A program made the position numbers and the translations under genes. The notes below the pieces were generated by a model, which saw nothing but the letters and a program-made list of their open reading frames with translations, was not told where the DNA came from and made no database searches. Shown piece after piece: positions 7,420 through 15,259 of a DNA stretch of 20,000 bases (the first letter of the stretch is position 1; every line of letters begins with the position of its first letter). Source of the DNA: Symbiodinium natans. Taxonomy: Eukaryota; Sar; Dinophyceae; Suessiales; Symbiodiniaceae. The stretch covers positions 115,001 through 135,000 of the forward strand of contig CAJNDS010002179.1 of NCBI GenBank assembly GCA_905221605.1. The letters run 5' to 3'.

Positions 7420-7865
7420 AGTCTCGGAAACCCTACGGCGCGAAACTCTATAATACCAAGACTTGTAGCCCCACGCCAGGAGGAAGCATGGGCTCCAACA
7501 TCTGACGTCTCGCAGGCGCGTATGCCTTGCGGGACGAGTCGAGGTGGGTACTTCCTAGGTTCAGGGTTTAGTTTTTTGGGGTTCGGGTTTAGGGTTAGGT
7601 AGGGGGTGCCCCCCTAGCACCTAAAAACCTTAAACCCTTGGTTGCACAAGCTTGTCCCAGCCCTAAACCCTAAACCCTCAACCTAGACCTCGTTATAGGA
7701 AAAGCCGCTGCTTCACGCAGGTTCGGGTAGATCTGCTCATTTATTCAGTCTCGCTCCTACTGTTTGCTCAAGAACCCCCAAAAAGCAAAACATGGCAATC
7801 CCTAAATCACCTCATAGGGAAGCATCCTGCTAGTTGTTTGGGGAGCTCTTGACAGCCCTGAGCTC
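7420..7865. other. Unassigned stretch with a degenerate family E element
   Basis: Contains a degenerate TTTAGGG piece (7558-7600) and a short CCCTAAA piece (7660-7682). CTCAAGAACCCCCAAAAA at 7767-7784 matches the end of the element at 692, and a poor inverted partner (TTTGGGGAGCTCTTGA) lies near 7837-7852. No coding frame is supported. Confidence 0.45.
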
Positions 7866-7963
7866 CCTTTTCCCCCTGTGCTTTGGCATCGTAAGGGCCT
7901 CATGGAGGCGGCGCGATGCAGCCTGCGTGAGTTCTTCAACTTTTGGGGCTTGGCCAGGTGACC
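7866..7963 (-). CDS. Candidate exon, unrecognised protein
   Basis: After an AG|GG supplied by the edge of the telomere-type array (AG at 7965-7964), the minus strand reads PGQAPKVEELTQAASRRL then HEALTMPKH, with helical composition and no stop. The 3' limit is uncertain; a GC donor is possible near 7873. No family is recognised. Confidence 0.35.
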
Positions 7964-8055
7964 CTAAACCCTAAACCCTAAACCCTAAACCCTAAACCCT
8001 AAGCCCTAAGCCCTAAGCCCTAAGCCCTAAACCCTAAACCCTAAACCCAAACCCT
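7962..8055 (-). repeat. CCCTAAA array with CCCTAAG variants
   Basis: About thirteen heptamers, including four consecutive CCCTAAG variants in the middle (about 7998-8026). That points to local amplification of a mutated unit. Confidence 0.95.
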
Positions 8056-8160
8056 AATTCTGAGAGAAGCGACCCATACATGGTTACAACCTTCATCTCC
8101 AGTTACTCAGGTGCCCAGAGCTGGGGCCGATCCCCCAGTCACAACAGACGCGCCGACGCT

Positions 8161-8250
8161 TTGGGGTTTAGGGTTAGGGTTTAGGGTTAGGGTTTAGGGT
8201 TTAGGGTCTAGGGCCTAGGGTTTAGGGTTTAGGGCTTAGCGTTTAGGGTT
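8161..8250 (+). repeat. TTTAGGG block, mixed 6/7-mer
   Basis: TTTAGGG alternates with TTAGGG and TCTAGGG/CCTAGGG variants. A second short block is at 8365-8388. Between them no exon is assigned. Confidence 0.9.
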
Positions 8251-8390
8251 TCGGGTGTTTGGTTGGATTTTTCCTTGCAAACCTGCACAGCTGGGGCAAA
8301 TCCACATCACAGGGCTAACTTCGAGGTTCCTCTGGGGCACGCCTACATCAACATCAGATCTTTTTTGGGTTTAGGGTTTAGGGTTTAGCG

Positions 8391-8679
8391 CAGTTCTTGG
8401 GTCAGAAGTTCATTACTACGACATACTACGACGGGCCAAGTGAGCCAACCAACCACGGAAAGAGCCACAGAAACAGCAAACCGTCCACCACGGCTCACAT
8501 GACATGCTCTCAAACTCATTGGTCCGTCACGCTCAATCTACCGTAAACCCTAAACCCTAAACCCTAAACCCTAAACCCTAAACCCATCTTGGTGCCTGCA
8601 GCTCAAGAAGCTCCTCATTGCAGTCGCTCAGACGCAGATCGAGGAAGGCCTTGAGGTTCCCAGGCTTGCCACCCCCCAT
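8391..8679 (-). CDS. Candidate two-exon frame across a telomeric intron, unrecognised
   Basis: Exon a: 8679-8584 on minus, 32 codons from an ATG, containing KPGNLKAFLDLRLSDCNEEL and ending LQAPRW. Exon b: 8537 to about 8391, starting IERDGPMSLRACHVSRGG and passing through a hydrophobic stretch (FAVSVALSVVGWLTWPVVV, a possible membrane segment) to a stop inside a telomere-type block. The 46-bp segment between (8583-8538) starts GTTTAGGG and ends GTAG, and both edges are phase 0. The ATG may be internal rather than the start. No family is recognised. Confidence 0.35.
8538..8583 (-). repeat. Candidate telomeric intron (46 bp)
   Basis: On minus it reads GTTTAGGG, four more heptamers, then TTTACGGTAG. 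Only the last ten bases depart from the repeat. Confidence 0.45.
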
Positions 8680-8721
8680 AGGGTTTAGGGTTTAGGGTTT
8701 AGGGTTTAGGGTTTAGGGCTA
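8679..8721 (+). repeat. TTTAGGG array
   Basis: Five to six clean heptamers touching the left end of the family B element at 8722. Confidence 0.95.
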
Positions 8722-8827
8722 GAGCCCGCTATACCCCTTAAGGAATATTCGGCCTTGAGTGAATATAGGGGTCCTAACATACGATTTAAGGCATAGATTC
8801 CTTACTACGAGTAGGGGTATTGGGCTC
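8722..8827. mobile_element. Family B TIR element, copy 2
   Basis: GAGCCCGCTATACCCC (8722-8737) is inverted as AGGGGTATTGGGCTC (8813-8827). The interior keeps the family motifs AAGGAATATTC, GATTTAAGGCATA and ATTCCTTA. No coding capacity. Confidence 0.75.
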
Positions 8828-9129
8828 CTTGCGCCTTTGACACTCTCTGAGAAAAATTCCCAATGAGATGGGTTTTAATGCTCAGCCTCGGGCGAACCGG
8901 CGAGGCGCTCGGTCAGTAATGACTGATGGGGAGCCCGATGAGGCTCAGGTGACACACCCGGCACGCTGCTTTCCCTCATCTCCATCTCAAACATGGCGAC
9001 GTGTAGACCAGTTCCGGCGTTCAATCTTGTGCACTTTTCGCTGTTGCACACGGTTCGGTCGCACGCGCCCTTGCGCAGACTGGATGAGCAGTGCTCTGTC
9101 ACTTGAGGTGGGTTCTGCCCTGACTATCG

Positions 9130-9590
9130 CCATCATTGACCTGTGCTACAAGGCAATGTATGACCTCGCAGGCCTGCAGCAAAACATGCAGAGGCTTTAC
9201 GCGACTGGAGCTTGGCAGAGGCCCACAGGCTCTTGGCCAGAAAATGTGGTGACATCTCCCGGAACATCAGGGGAACTCGTTGCACAAGTCCTTCGCTTCC
9301 TGGCCCTTGAGCACCAGCTTCGCCACAGCCCAAAGGCTGTTTGTGAGGCACTGCGTGCTGATTTGGAGCAGCCGCGTCGTGCCGTGCATCATCGCCTCAT
9401 TCGCGATCTGAGTTCCATCCGACCGCATAAGCTCTCGCTCAAACTTGCCAGGCCGCAGAGAGTGTTTGAAAGCTCCTGGCACGAAAGCTGGCTCATGTTC
9501 CGAGCTTGCCGAAGGTCCAGAGGGTTTAGGGTTTAGGGTTTCGGGTTTAGGGCACGTGAAGTTGTGAGCTCCTGGGCCCTTGACCTCTGA
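9130..9590 (-). pseudogene. Decayed LWA-repeat (OPR/RAP-like organelle RNA-binding) gene fragment
   Basis: On minus, four degenerate copies of the helical repeat with consensus QxLxNxLWAxAKLG lie in three frames: RAQELTTS...LWTFGKLG (split by telomere repeat, 9523-9556), MSQLSCQELSNTLCGLASL (from 9496), QCLTNSLWAVAKLVLK (about 9355-9300) and SPHFLAKSLWASAKLQ (about 9255-9205). Proteins with such repeats (octotricopeptide/FAST-RAP type) bind organelle RNA and are expanded in dinoflagellates and other algae (family knowledge). The frame changes at least three times within 400 bp with no plausible splice sites, a stop interrupts unit 3, and spacing between units is shortened, so I call a pseudogene. 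The 222-codon plus-strand frame over the same bases is antisense. Confidence 0.65.
9523..9556 (+). repeat. 34-bp telomere-type insertion in the pseudogene
   Basis: Four to five heptamers (one TTTCGGG) lie exactly between the codons for QELTTS and LWTFGKLG of a conserved motif. Because 34 is not a multiple of 3, it accounts for the frame shift between the two halves. Confidence 0.8.
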
Positions 9591-9724
9591 CAGAACCCTT
9601 TCGAAGCGTGGGGTCATCGATCACATTCTCCAATCCTCCCATGGCGCCGTAGGCATCCTCCGAAAGCTTCGACATGAGGCGGGGAAAGACAGGCCATCCT
9701 TCCTTCCATACAGTAAAATCCGAA

Positions 9725-9780
9725 TAGGGTTTAGGGTTTGGGGTTTGGGGTTTGGGGTTTAGGGTTTAGGGTTTAGGGTT
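9725..9780 (+). repeat. TTTAGGG/TTTGGGG array, left flank of inverted-repeat element
   Basis: Eight heptamers, three of them TTTGGGG. It runs into the left arm of the inverted-repeat structure. Confidence 0.95.
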
Positions 9781-9993
9781 CTTTCTTTCAGAATTCAGAG
9801 AGTGACGACTCCCAGCACCAAGTGTCGGGGAATTGGGCGTACTGTAGGTGTACAGGGCCTAGGAGTTCACACTTGGAACGCTCGATGGTCACCGCATCAC
9901 ACTGCCGGAAATCAGTCGCTTCTGGCAGTGTGATGCAGTGACCATTGGGGTGCTGGGAGTCGTCACTCTCTGAAATCGGGAAGAAAGAACCCT
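9775..9993. mobile_element. Nested inverted-repeat element bounded by converging telomeric repeats
   Basis: The outer arms 9775-9819 and 9949-9993 are complementary at 42 of 45 positions (GAGAGTGACGACTCCCAGCA is shared). An inner hairpin has 22-bp arms, 9885-9906 and 9924-9945, with one mismatch and a 17-nt loop. The right inner and outer arms nearly touch, while 65 nt separate the left ones. TTTAGGG enters from the left and CCCTAAA leaves on the right, so the palindrome extends into the telomere-type repeats. No coding capacity; no second copy in the window. Confidence 0.85.
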
Positions 9994-10299
9994 AAACCCT
10001 AAACCCTAATCTTTTGGACTTCGGATTCTGCTTATTGTGTGGAAGGAATGATGGCCATTGCTTGCCCGGCTCCGTGACCTCACAAGTCCCAGCGGCCCGT
10101 GTCAATGTGGCGAGTACCTCCCCCAACGTCCTTTTTCGTTTCTCACGCCCGTTCAGCTGGTCCGGCGATGTCGCTCTCTGTCCCGCTTGTAAACTACACA
10201 GGCCTGCGAACTCCGAAAGCCGCTGGCAGCGAGCTATGGGTTCCGAAACCCACCCACCCCAAAAAAGTACAAACACAGCCAAAAAGGTAAAGGACATAC

Positions 10300-10358
10300 C
10301 TGGCTTCCGAGCCGGAGCAAAGAATCTCCCAAACCCTGGCCCCCTCGAGCCCGAAAAC
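10300..10358 (-). CDS. Candidate exon, unrecognised
   Basis: A 59-nt minus-strand frame between GGCAG|G (10359/10358) and the donor AG|GTATGT (10299) encodes VFGLEGARVWEILCSGSEA. The splice signals are good on both sides; no family is recognised. Sequence from 10290 down to 10010 is open in several frames, and I cannot choose one. Confidence 0.35.
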
Positions 10359-10399
10359 CTGCCAGCTAAGGGTTTAGGATTTCGGGTTTAGGGTCGGCA

Positions 10400-10496
10400 T
10401 GCCCCCCCAAATAAGGAATATTGAATATACCTTAAATCATGCAGGGATCCTGAATATAATTTAAGGAAAATTCCGTCATTGAGGGGTATTGGGCCC
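10400..10496. mobile_element. Family B TIR element, copy 3 (left end degenerate)
   Basis: The right end GAGGGGTATTGGGCCC (10481-10496) and interior motifs (AAGGAATATT, CCTTAAATCATGCAGGGATCC, ATATAATTTAAGG) match the other copies, in particular the one at 5057. The left TIR is barely visible. Confidence 0.6.
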
Positions 10497-10499
10497 TTT

Positions 10500-10712
10500 T
10501 GGGTAAGTGGAAGAATTTTGCCGCTGAGGCCCACACAACGAGCGCACGAGGGCTCGTCGGCTTTGCCTCAGCTCTTGGCCATTCGGATCTTGGAGCGCTT
10601 TTCATGGCCACCCGAAACCTCCAAACCCCATCCCCATTCGCCAAGCCTCACAAGTTCTAAACCCTAAACCCTAAACCCTAAACCCGCACAGCTTTTTGGG
10701 GGAACCTTCTGC
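10500..10712 (-). CDS. Candidate two-exon frame across a short telomeric intron, unrecognised
   Basis: Exon a: 10712-10684 (after GGCAG|G; QKVPPKSCA plus one base). Exon b: 10646 to about 10500, in matching phase (GLANGDGVWRFRVAMKSAP, later ALVVWASAAKFFHLP). The 37 bp between (10683-10647) start GTTTAGGG, contain three further units and end GTGAG|G. The intron would be very short. No family is recognised. Confidence 0.3.
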
Positions 10713-10802
10713 CTGCCCTAAGTGCATCTATGCCAGGGGCCGGGCGGCAGGCGGGGCTTCGAAACTGTCCATGGCTTCCGATGCCTGTGTGAACCATTCA
10801 AC

Positions 10803-10894
10803 TAGGTTTAGGGTTTAGGGTTTGGGGTTTAGGGTTTAGGGTTTATAGGGTTTATAGGGTTTAGGGTTTAGGGTTTAGGGTTCAGGGTTCAGGG
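10803..10894 (+). repeat. TTTAGGG array with TTTATAGGG and TTCAGGG variants
   Basis: About twelve units, including two tandem TTTATAGGG nonamers and two TTCAGGG. The array ends at the first base of the family D element. Confidence 0.95.
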
Positions 10895-11000
10895 TTGGGA
10901 TGTTCCCCCTTATACTAACAGTCCGTAACAGGGACTATAATAGGGGGTACACTATAATCCCACTTGAGGACTGCTAGTACAAGGGGGAACAACATCCCAA
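10895..11000. mobile_element. Family D TIR element (106 bp), complete copy
   Basis: The left end TTGGGATG...TTCCCCCTTATACTAACAGTCC (10895-10923) is inverted at 10968-11000 with two extra bases and two mismatches. No coding frame. A truncated relative lies at 19274-19336. A telomere-type array abuts its left end with no intervening base. Confidence 0.85.
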
Positions 11001-11201
11001 GTAATCCCCTTAGAGTGCTCATAAAAAAGGTTTTTTTGTTTAAGTTTATTTGGTATCCCCGTATGCTTTATTTCCATAAATACAAATACATCTTAAGGGG
11101 GCTAGAGTCAAAGGGTTTCCGTTTAGGGGTGCGCAGCCTATCGCAGCAGCAGCACTGCACCCCTAAACCCTAAACCCTAAACCCTAATCCCTTCAGGGAG
11201 T

Positions 11202-11267
11202 TTACGTTTTAGGCTTCCGCTCCGGCTTGGGAGCTTTCATGTCGGACTCGTGCCGGCAGGCCCCGGA
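11202..11267 (-). CDS. Candidate terminal exon with basic tail, unrecognised
   Basis: A 66-nt minus-strand frame after GAAG| ends in TAA: SGACRHESDMKAPKPERKPK and a final Thr. It lies downstream of the multi-exon candidate at 12458-11330 and could be its C-terminus. The acceptor is AG|T, not the usual AG|G. Confidence 0.25.
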   Translation of the reverse strand, partial: SGACRHESDMKAPKPERKPKT

Positions 11268-11329
11268 CTTCAGGGCCTAGTTTTAGGGCTTAGGGTTTGG
11301 GGTTTAGGGTTTGGGGTTTAGGGTTTAGG

Positions 11330-12458
11330 GTACGAATCAACAAACATTGCCCGCGCCAAGCAAGTTTGATGCGACCACGACCATGGGTGTTGCTGCATAT
11401 GGTGTGCATTCCTTGTGCCAACAGTGCTCTGCGCACATACATGTCATCCCCAGCAACTCCTCTCCGGATGCTTGGTCTCGAAACCAGAACTCCAACTGCC
11501 CTAAACCCTAGACCCTTTTTAGGTTTAGGGTTTAGGGTTTAGGTTTAGGGTTTCGGGAAGGGCCCTAGACCCTAAAACCCTAAACTGCGCTGCTCCCCCT
11601 GCCTTTCGTTTGACCATCAGTGCTCACCCATCAGGCCGGGTGAGTGTGGACAAAGCTTGGCAGTCTTGGTGCTTGAACTTGGAACACTCTAAACCCTAAA
11701 CCCTAAACCCTAAACCCTCAACCCTCAACCCTAAGCCCGAACTCACCTGTGGCCGAAGCTCAGAACCCCAAACGCCCAAACTCGGCTTGAACCGCTTATG
11801 ATCGCTCTTCCGCTGCGCCCTCACCTAAGAAACCCTAAACCCTAAACCCTAAACCCTAAACCCTAAACCCTAAACCCTCCTCATCAGTGCATATGTTAAC
11901 ATTGCGGAGCGTCGCGGTGTACCTGCATAAGCCCAGCTTCGGCGGCTCTCAGATTCAGGTCCAAGCTTGCAAGGAGGGTTTCTTTCCCAGCCGTTTCGCA
12001 TGCGTCTTGCGGGGAAAAGGTCTGGTTGGGTTTAGGGTTTAGGGTTTAGGGTTTAGGGTTTAGGGTTTAGGGTTTAGGGTTTAGGGTTTAGGGTTTAGGG
12101 TTTAGGGTTTAGGGTTTAGGGTTTAGGGATTGGGGTTTAGGGTTTAGGCAGAGTTTAAGGTTGCCTTGTCAGGCAGGGTGTCTACGTACCTGGGCAATGA
12201 ACAGGTCGCCGGCTTTACAACAGACTTACCGCTTATGAAGGCCCGTGGCCTCTTTATCTGTTGCCCTTATATCTTGATATAGCCCCTAGATACCCTAGTA
12301 AGGACCCCGAATATATGCCCTATAAAACAAATAACCCTATTGAAAGAGACCACCAACTCATACAACTTACCGTACCTTGCAGGGCCCGAGCTCCGTCCTC
12401 ACTTTTGATTGTGTCCGGCGCACGCTGTCGGCTCCATGTACCAGACTCCGAAGCCCCC
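11330..12458 (-). CDS. Candidate multi-exon gene with telomere-repeat introns, unrecognised
   Basis: Proposed minus exons: 12458-12376 (TTTAG|GG; LRSLVHGADSVRRTQSKVRT...; donor AAG|GTACGG), 12021-11923 (33 codons, TFSPQDACETAGKETLLASL...; donor CAG|GTACAC), 11824-11747 (26 codons, VRAQRKSDHKRFKPSLGVWG...; acceptor CTTAG|G, donor CAG|GTGAGT), about 11688-11628 (donor GG|GTGAGC) and 11500 to about 11330 (TTTAG|GG). The middle two are strongest: exact codon multiples, phase 0 on both sides, good consensus sites. The exon at 11688 is open in two frames (acceptor AG|A or AG|T), both compatible with the next exon, so the product after it is ambiguous. No family is recognised. Introns 11922-11825 and 11746-11687 are half and almost wholly telomeric repeat. 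Confidence 0.45.
11687..11746 (-). repeat. Candidate telomeric intron (58-60 bp)
   Basis: On minus: GTGAGTTCGGGC, then six or seven TTTAGGG-like units (two TTGAGGG), ending TTTAG or TTTAGAG. Only the donor dozen is not repeat. It follows the exon 11824-11747. Confidence 0.55.
11832..11879 (-). repeat. CCCTAAA array forming the 3' half of a 98-bp candidate intron
   Basis: Six clean heptamers. On minus they run into TTTCTTAG|G (AG at 11826-11825), so the array lies just before the acceptor of the exon starting at 11824. The intron donor is GTACAC at 11922. Confidence 0.9.
12028..12150 (+). repeat. Long TTTAGGG array
   Basis: About sixteen near-perfect heptamers with one TTGGGG-type variant near the right end. 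C-rich in sense, and it ends six bases before the proposed acceptor at 12022. Confidence 0.97.
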
Positions 12459-12510
12459 CTAAACCCTAAACCCTAAACCCTAAACCCTAAACCCTAAACC
12501 CTAAACCCTA
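12459..12510 (-). repeat. CCCTAAA array abutting a candidate exon
   Basis: Seven clean units. On minus the last TTTAG forms the acceptor of the candidate exon starting at 12458. Confidence 0.95.
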
Positions 12511-12636
12511 CACCGCGAAAAGCGGGCCGAGGCCTCACTCCTGCGGCAGCGCGCAGGTGCCCGCATCGATACAGCGCGTGGCCTCCAAGGGCGAGATCAT
12601 ACCTTCGGAGCGCGGCGGTGCTCTGTGAACAAGCAG
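12511..12636 (-). other. GC-rich spacer, possible exon
   Basis: Open in more than one frame. On minus, between GAAG|G and GA|GTGAGG, a frame reads MISPLEATRCIDAGTCALPQ. The splice signals are fair but the phase does not match the next candidate exon at 12458. Not assigned. Confidence 0.25.
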
Positions 12637-12846
12637 CGGTTTAGGGTTTAGGGTTTAGGGTTTAGGGTTTAGGGTTTAAGTTTAGGGTTTAGGGTTTAGG
12701 GTTTAGGGTTTAGGGTTTAGGGTTTGGGGTTTGGGGTTTGGGGTTTGGGGTTTGGGGTTTGGGGTTTGAGGTTTGGGGTTTGGGGTTTGGGGTTTGGGGT
12801 TTAGGGTTTGGGGTTTGGGGTTTGGGGTTTGGGGTTTGGGGTTTTT
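12637..12846 (+). repeat. TTTAGGG array grading into TTTGGGG array
   Basis: About twelve TTTAGGG units (to about 12722), then about seventeen TTTGGGG units with single TTTGAGG and TTTAGGG interruptions. The longest array here and the only one dominated by the A-to-G variant. Its translation (GFGVWGL periodic) is not a protein. Confidence 0.97.
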
Positions 12847-12854
12847 TAGATGGG

Positions 12855-12944
12855 ATTTCCGAAAATAGTGGTGTTTTTGGGGGTCCCTTTAAGGGAATTC
12901 TATTCTATTTGGGGTATACAAGGGGTACCCCCTATTTGGGAAAT
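12855..12944. mobile_element. Family C TIR element
   Basis: ATTTCCGAAAATAGTGGTG (12855-12873) is inverted as GGTACCCCCTATTTGGGAAAT ending at 12944, with a few mismatches. The interior contains CCTTTAAGGG, itself palindromic. A diverged relative is near 6409-6499. Confidence 0.65.
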
Positions 12945-13050
12945 ACTCATGTAAACACCTAAACCACGAAGCTCTCAGTCTGGGGTCTTTGGCCCAACGC
13001 CGCCAAGCGCAGGACATGACAAGACTCACCCGACCACAAGGGTTTAGGGC

Positions 13051-13167
13051 TTAATCCCTCCCCCGCTAGTATTAACGACTCCCATTATATTTATTATCGT
13101 GTCCTAAACCCTAACCCCTAAACCCTATGGAGAGTATTTCATATTAGGGGGTCAAGGGGGGGGAGGG
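13051..13167. mobile_element. Family G element split by telomere-type repeat, copy 2
   Basis: The left end AATCCCTCCCCCGCTAGTATTAA matches that at 4843. The right side (ATATTAGGGGGTCAAGGGGGG) matches the inverted partner but is degenerate. CCCTAAA units (13103-13127) sit in the middle, in the opposite orientation to those in copy 1. Confidence 0.6.
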
Positions 13168-14098
13168 TAAAAAGTAGCGGAGGCGGCTTAGAGGGCTCAG
13201 GAGCCGAGATGCAAGACATGCCAGAGGTTCCATCACTGACCTCAGCAAAAGGGTTTCGGGTTCATGGAGTTTAGGGTTTTTTCAGAGGCTCTATCAGAAA
13301 GGATGTATCTCTTGGGGGACCCTGTACATCGGAGATGTGCTATAGGGCTTCTACGGTGATGTAGCAGATGACTGGGATGTGTTCAGAAGACCCTAGATGC
13401 CATGAGTTTTACCGAAGCTTCTACAACACCTGCTATTCCGCAGAATCAAGTTCCCAACTTAGATGCACAGTCTTCACCCGCCCCACCCTGGCATCTCCCC
13501 CACCCCCCCTGCCCCCCTGTGGTGGCATGGTGGGTTTTGGGTGACGGTTTTGGGTTTAGGGTTTCCCCCCTGCCCCAGTGGTTCATGGCATGTGGTTCAT
13601 GGTGGCTATAGGCTTTGGGTTCAGGGTTAGGCTTGTAGGTATACTCCCCCTGCGGTTCGTGGGGGGTTCGTGGTTCAGGGTTCAGGTTTTCGGGTTTCCC
13701 CTCTCCCCCCGTTAGTACTGGGGTTTAGGTTTTAGGGTTTATAGGGGTTTCGGGTTCGGGCAGGTTTGTGGTGGGTCGATAATTAACGCTCAGCTTGATT
13801 GGGCGGGGGGGAGGGCGGGAGAGTAGGCGGAGCGCGGGCACATACAAAGACCATTGAGTTGCCAAACACCCCAGGCCCTCAAATTCCGGCATCCACAAAT
13901 CTTAATCCCTGTTCCCCTAGGAAGAAAAAAGGATCCTTTTTGTTCATATATAAGAAAGCCCATAACCCAAAAAGTAAAAAGGATCCCTAACACTGATCGA
14001 GAGATGGTGGCGAGTAGCAAAGCCCCCATTGCACCTCTCCTTCGGCTGGGATTCGCAGTTGTCCTTAGTGCCGGTACCCAAACTTCTTCTGCAGGGGC
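13168..14098. other. No gene recognised; degenerate G-rich repeat remnants
   Basis: Scattered GGGTTTAGGG, GGTTCATGG and GGGTTCGGG fragments (13245-13275, 13535-13765) look like heavily mutated telomere-type repeat. C-rich runs lie at 13490-13520 and 13565-13575. AAAAGGATCC occurs at 13927 and 13977 in an AT-rich patch. Open frames here are short and overlap on both strands. Confidence 0.5.
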
Positions 14099-14148
14099 CC
14101 TAAACCCTAAACCCTAAACCCTAAACCCTAAACCCTTAAACCCTCAGC
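14099..14148 (-). repeat. CCCTAAA array
   Basis: Five clean units and two degenerate ones. Confidence 0.9.
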
Positions 14149-14262
14149 CTTAAACCCAGGAGCGCCGGACCCTTAAACATAACGTAAACCCGACGGGCTT
14201 AGGGTTCGCTAGAGCTTCGACTATCACACGGGCTTGGGGGATTCAACCAAAGAGGACCACCC

Positions 14263-14367
14263 TAAACCCTAAACCCTAAACCCTAAACCCTAAACCCTAA
14301 ACCCTAAACCCTAAACCCTAAACCCTAAACCCTAAACCCTAAACCCTAAACCCTAAACCCTAAACCG
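14263..14367 (-). repeat. Long CCCTAAA array
   Basis: Fifteen tandem heptamers with almost no variation. On minus it begins after GGGTCC|GGTTTAGGG and ends TTTAGGGTGG; no exon is proposed at either side. Confidence 0.97.
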
Positions 14368-14439
14368 GACCCACCAGGATCAGCTAAAGCGGACTGACTG
14401 TTGGGTCGCCCCGCTGGGGCCATTTTGAGGCCCGGATCC

Positions 14440-14610
14440 CCTTGGTATAGTAGTGATGTAGCGGTGTTTTTTCGCATTATGATGGCATTTTTTATGCATT
14501 TAAGCAGGAAAAAAGATCTTTATCATGGCATTTTATGAATTTTAAGCTCTGAAACAAGACTCATTATACTAATAATGTTATGCTGCCATGTTAGTATCTT
14601 CGGCCCCTGC
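14440..14610. repeat. AT-rich patch with an imperfect direct repeat
   Basis: GATGGCATTTTTTATGCATT (14481) recurs as CATGGCATTTTATGAATTTT (14524), followed each time by AAGC, with a period of about 43. The base composition differs sharply from the GC-rich surroundings; no gene is seen. Confidence 0.55.
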
Positions 14611-14640
14611 CATCCTGGGCCTCTAAATCGCCCGGCGAAC

Positions 14641-14770
14641 CCCCCCCCCCCCAAGGGTAGGATTCCCTTGTGGTAAGGATCCCTAAAGGCTTACAAAAAC
14701 AAGGGACCCCTAATATAACCCCCCCCCCCCACCCCGGCAAGGGTAGGATTCACTTGAAATAAGGACCCTA
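14641..14770 (+). repeat. Two direct copies of a C-run-headed unit
   Basis: A C tract of 11-13 bases followed by CAAGGGTAGGATTC, CTTG and then AAGGATCCCTAA/AAGGACCCTAA occurs at 14641-14690 and 14719-14770, a spacing of about 78. GGGTAGGATTC also occurs at 17158 next to an AT tract. Confidence 0.7.
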
Positions 14771-15259
14771 ACCCAAATGTTGAAGACCCTTAGGTCTCTC
14801 AGCAGCACGAATGCACGCCCGGGCGGCGCCGAACAACTCCCGTCCGCTGCACTCGAGGTAGCAGGTGGTACCGCCGGAGGCACACTTTCCTTTCCTTCGC
14901 AGCGGGACGTTCTCCATCTGTGGGTTGTCGTCAAGTTCGTTTAGAGTTGGGCCGGGGTTGCGTGAGGATTCGGACATGAACGGTTCGCGGAAAGGAGGGA
15001 GGGACCATAGCGCACGAGACATTACATTCCTCATGCCCACATAGCTAAACATCACATTTGCGTACATCGGCCTCCGCCCATGACTTGCAGCAGTTACTTT
15101 GTGCACATTCCACACGCACAAGCAATGCCCTTGGTATTTGCAGCCTGTAGCATTTCCAAGCAAGCTAGCATGATCATAGAACTTACTGAATGCACAGTTC
15201 GCCAATAACATTCCACAAGAAAGTGGGGTCCCAAAAACGTACATTCGACAGGCACTCAA
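14771..15259 (-). CDS. Unassigned open frame, possible exon
   Basis: Minus-strand frame of 163 codons from 15259. The best-looking part is its end (about 14935-14790): PLRRKGKCASGG then TTCYLECSGRELFGAARACI. YLECSGR loosely recalls the ECSA (G5) loop of Rho-type GTPases, but no other G-box is present nearby and the spacing from the preceding basic segment is short, so this is only a hint. The upstream half (MSACRMYVFGTPLSCG...) shows no domain and may be intron or noise. Confidence 0.25.

Noticed and set aside
8868-9536. 222-codon open frame on plus, the longest plus-strand frame with normal composition
   Set aside because: The opposite strand of the same bases encodes four recognisable LWA-type repeat units, so this frame is the antisense shadow.
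12738-12962. Open frame with GFGVWGL periodicity
   Set aside because: Translation of TTTGGGG/TTTAGGG heptamers. The same holds for GFRVWGL and LNPKP peptides throughout the window.
14263-14367. A true telomere end
   Set aside because: Unique sequence, exons and repeats continue on both sides, and arrays of both orientations alternate.
14790-14935. Rho-type GTPase exon (YLECSGR)
   Set aside because: Only one short motif fits; no P-loop, switch or NKxD/TKxD nearby. Kept as an unassigned frame.
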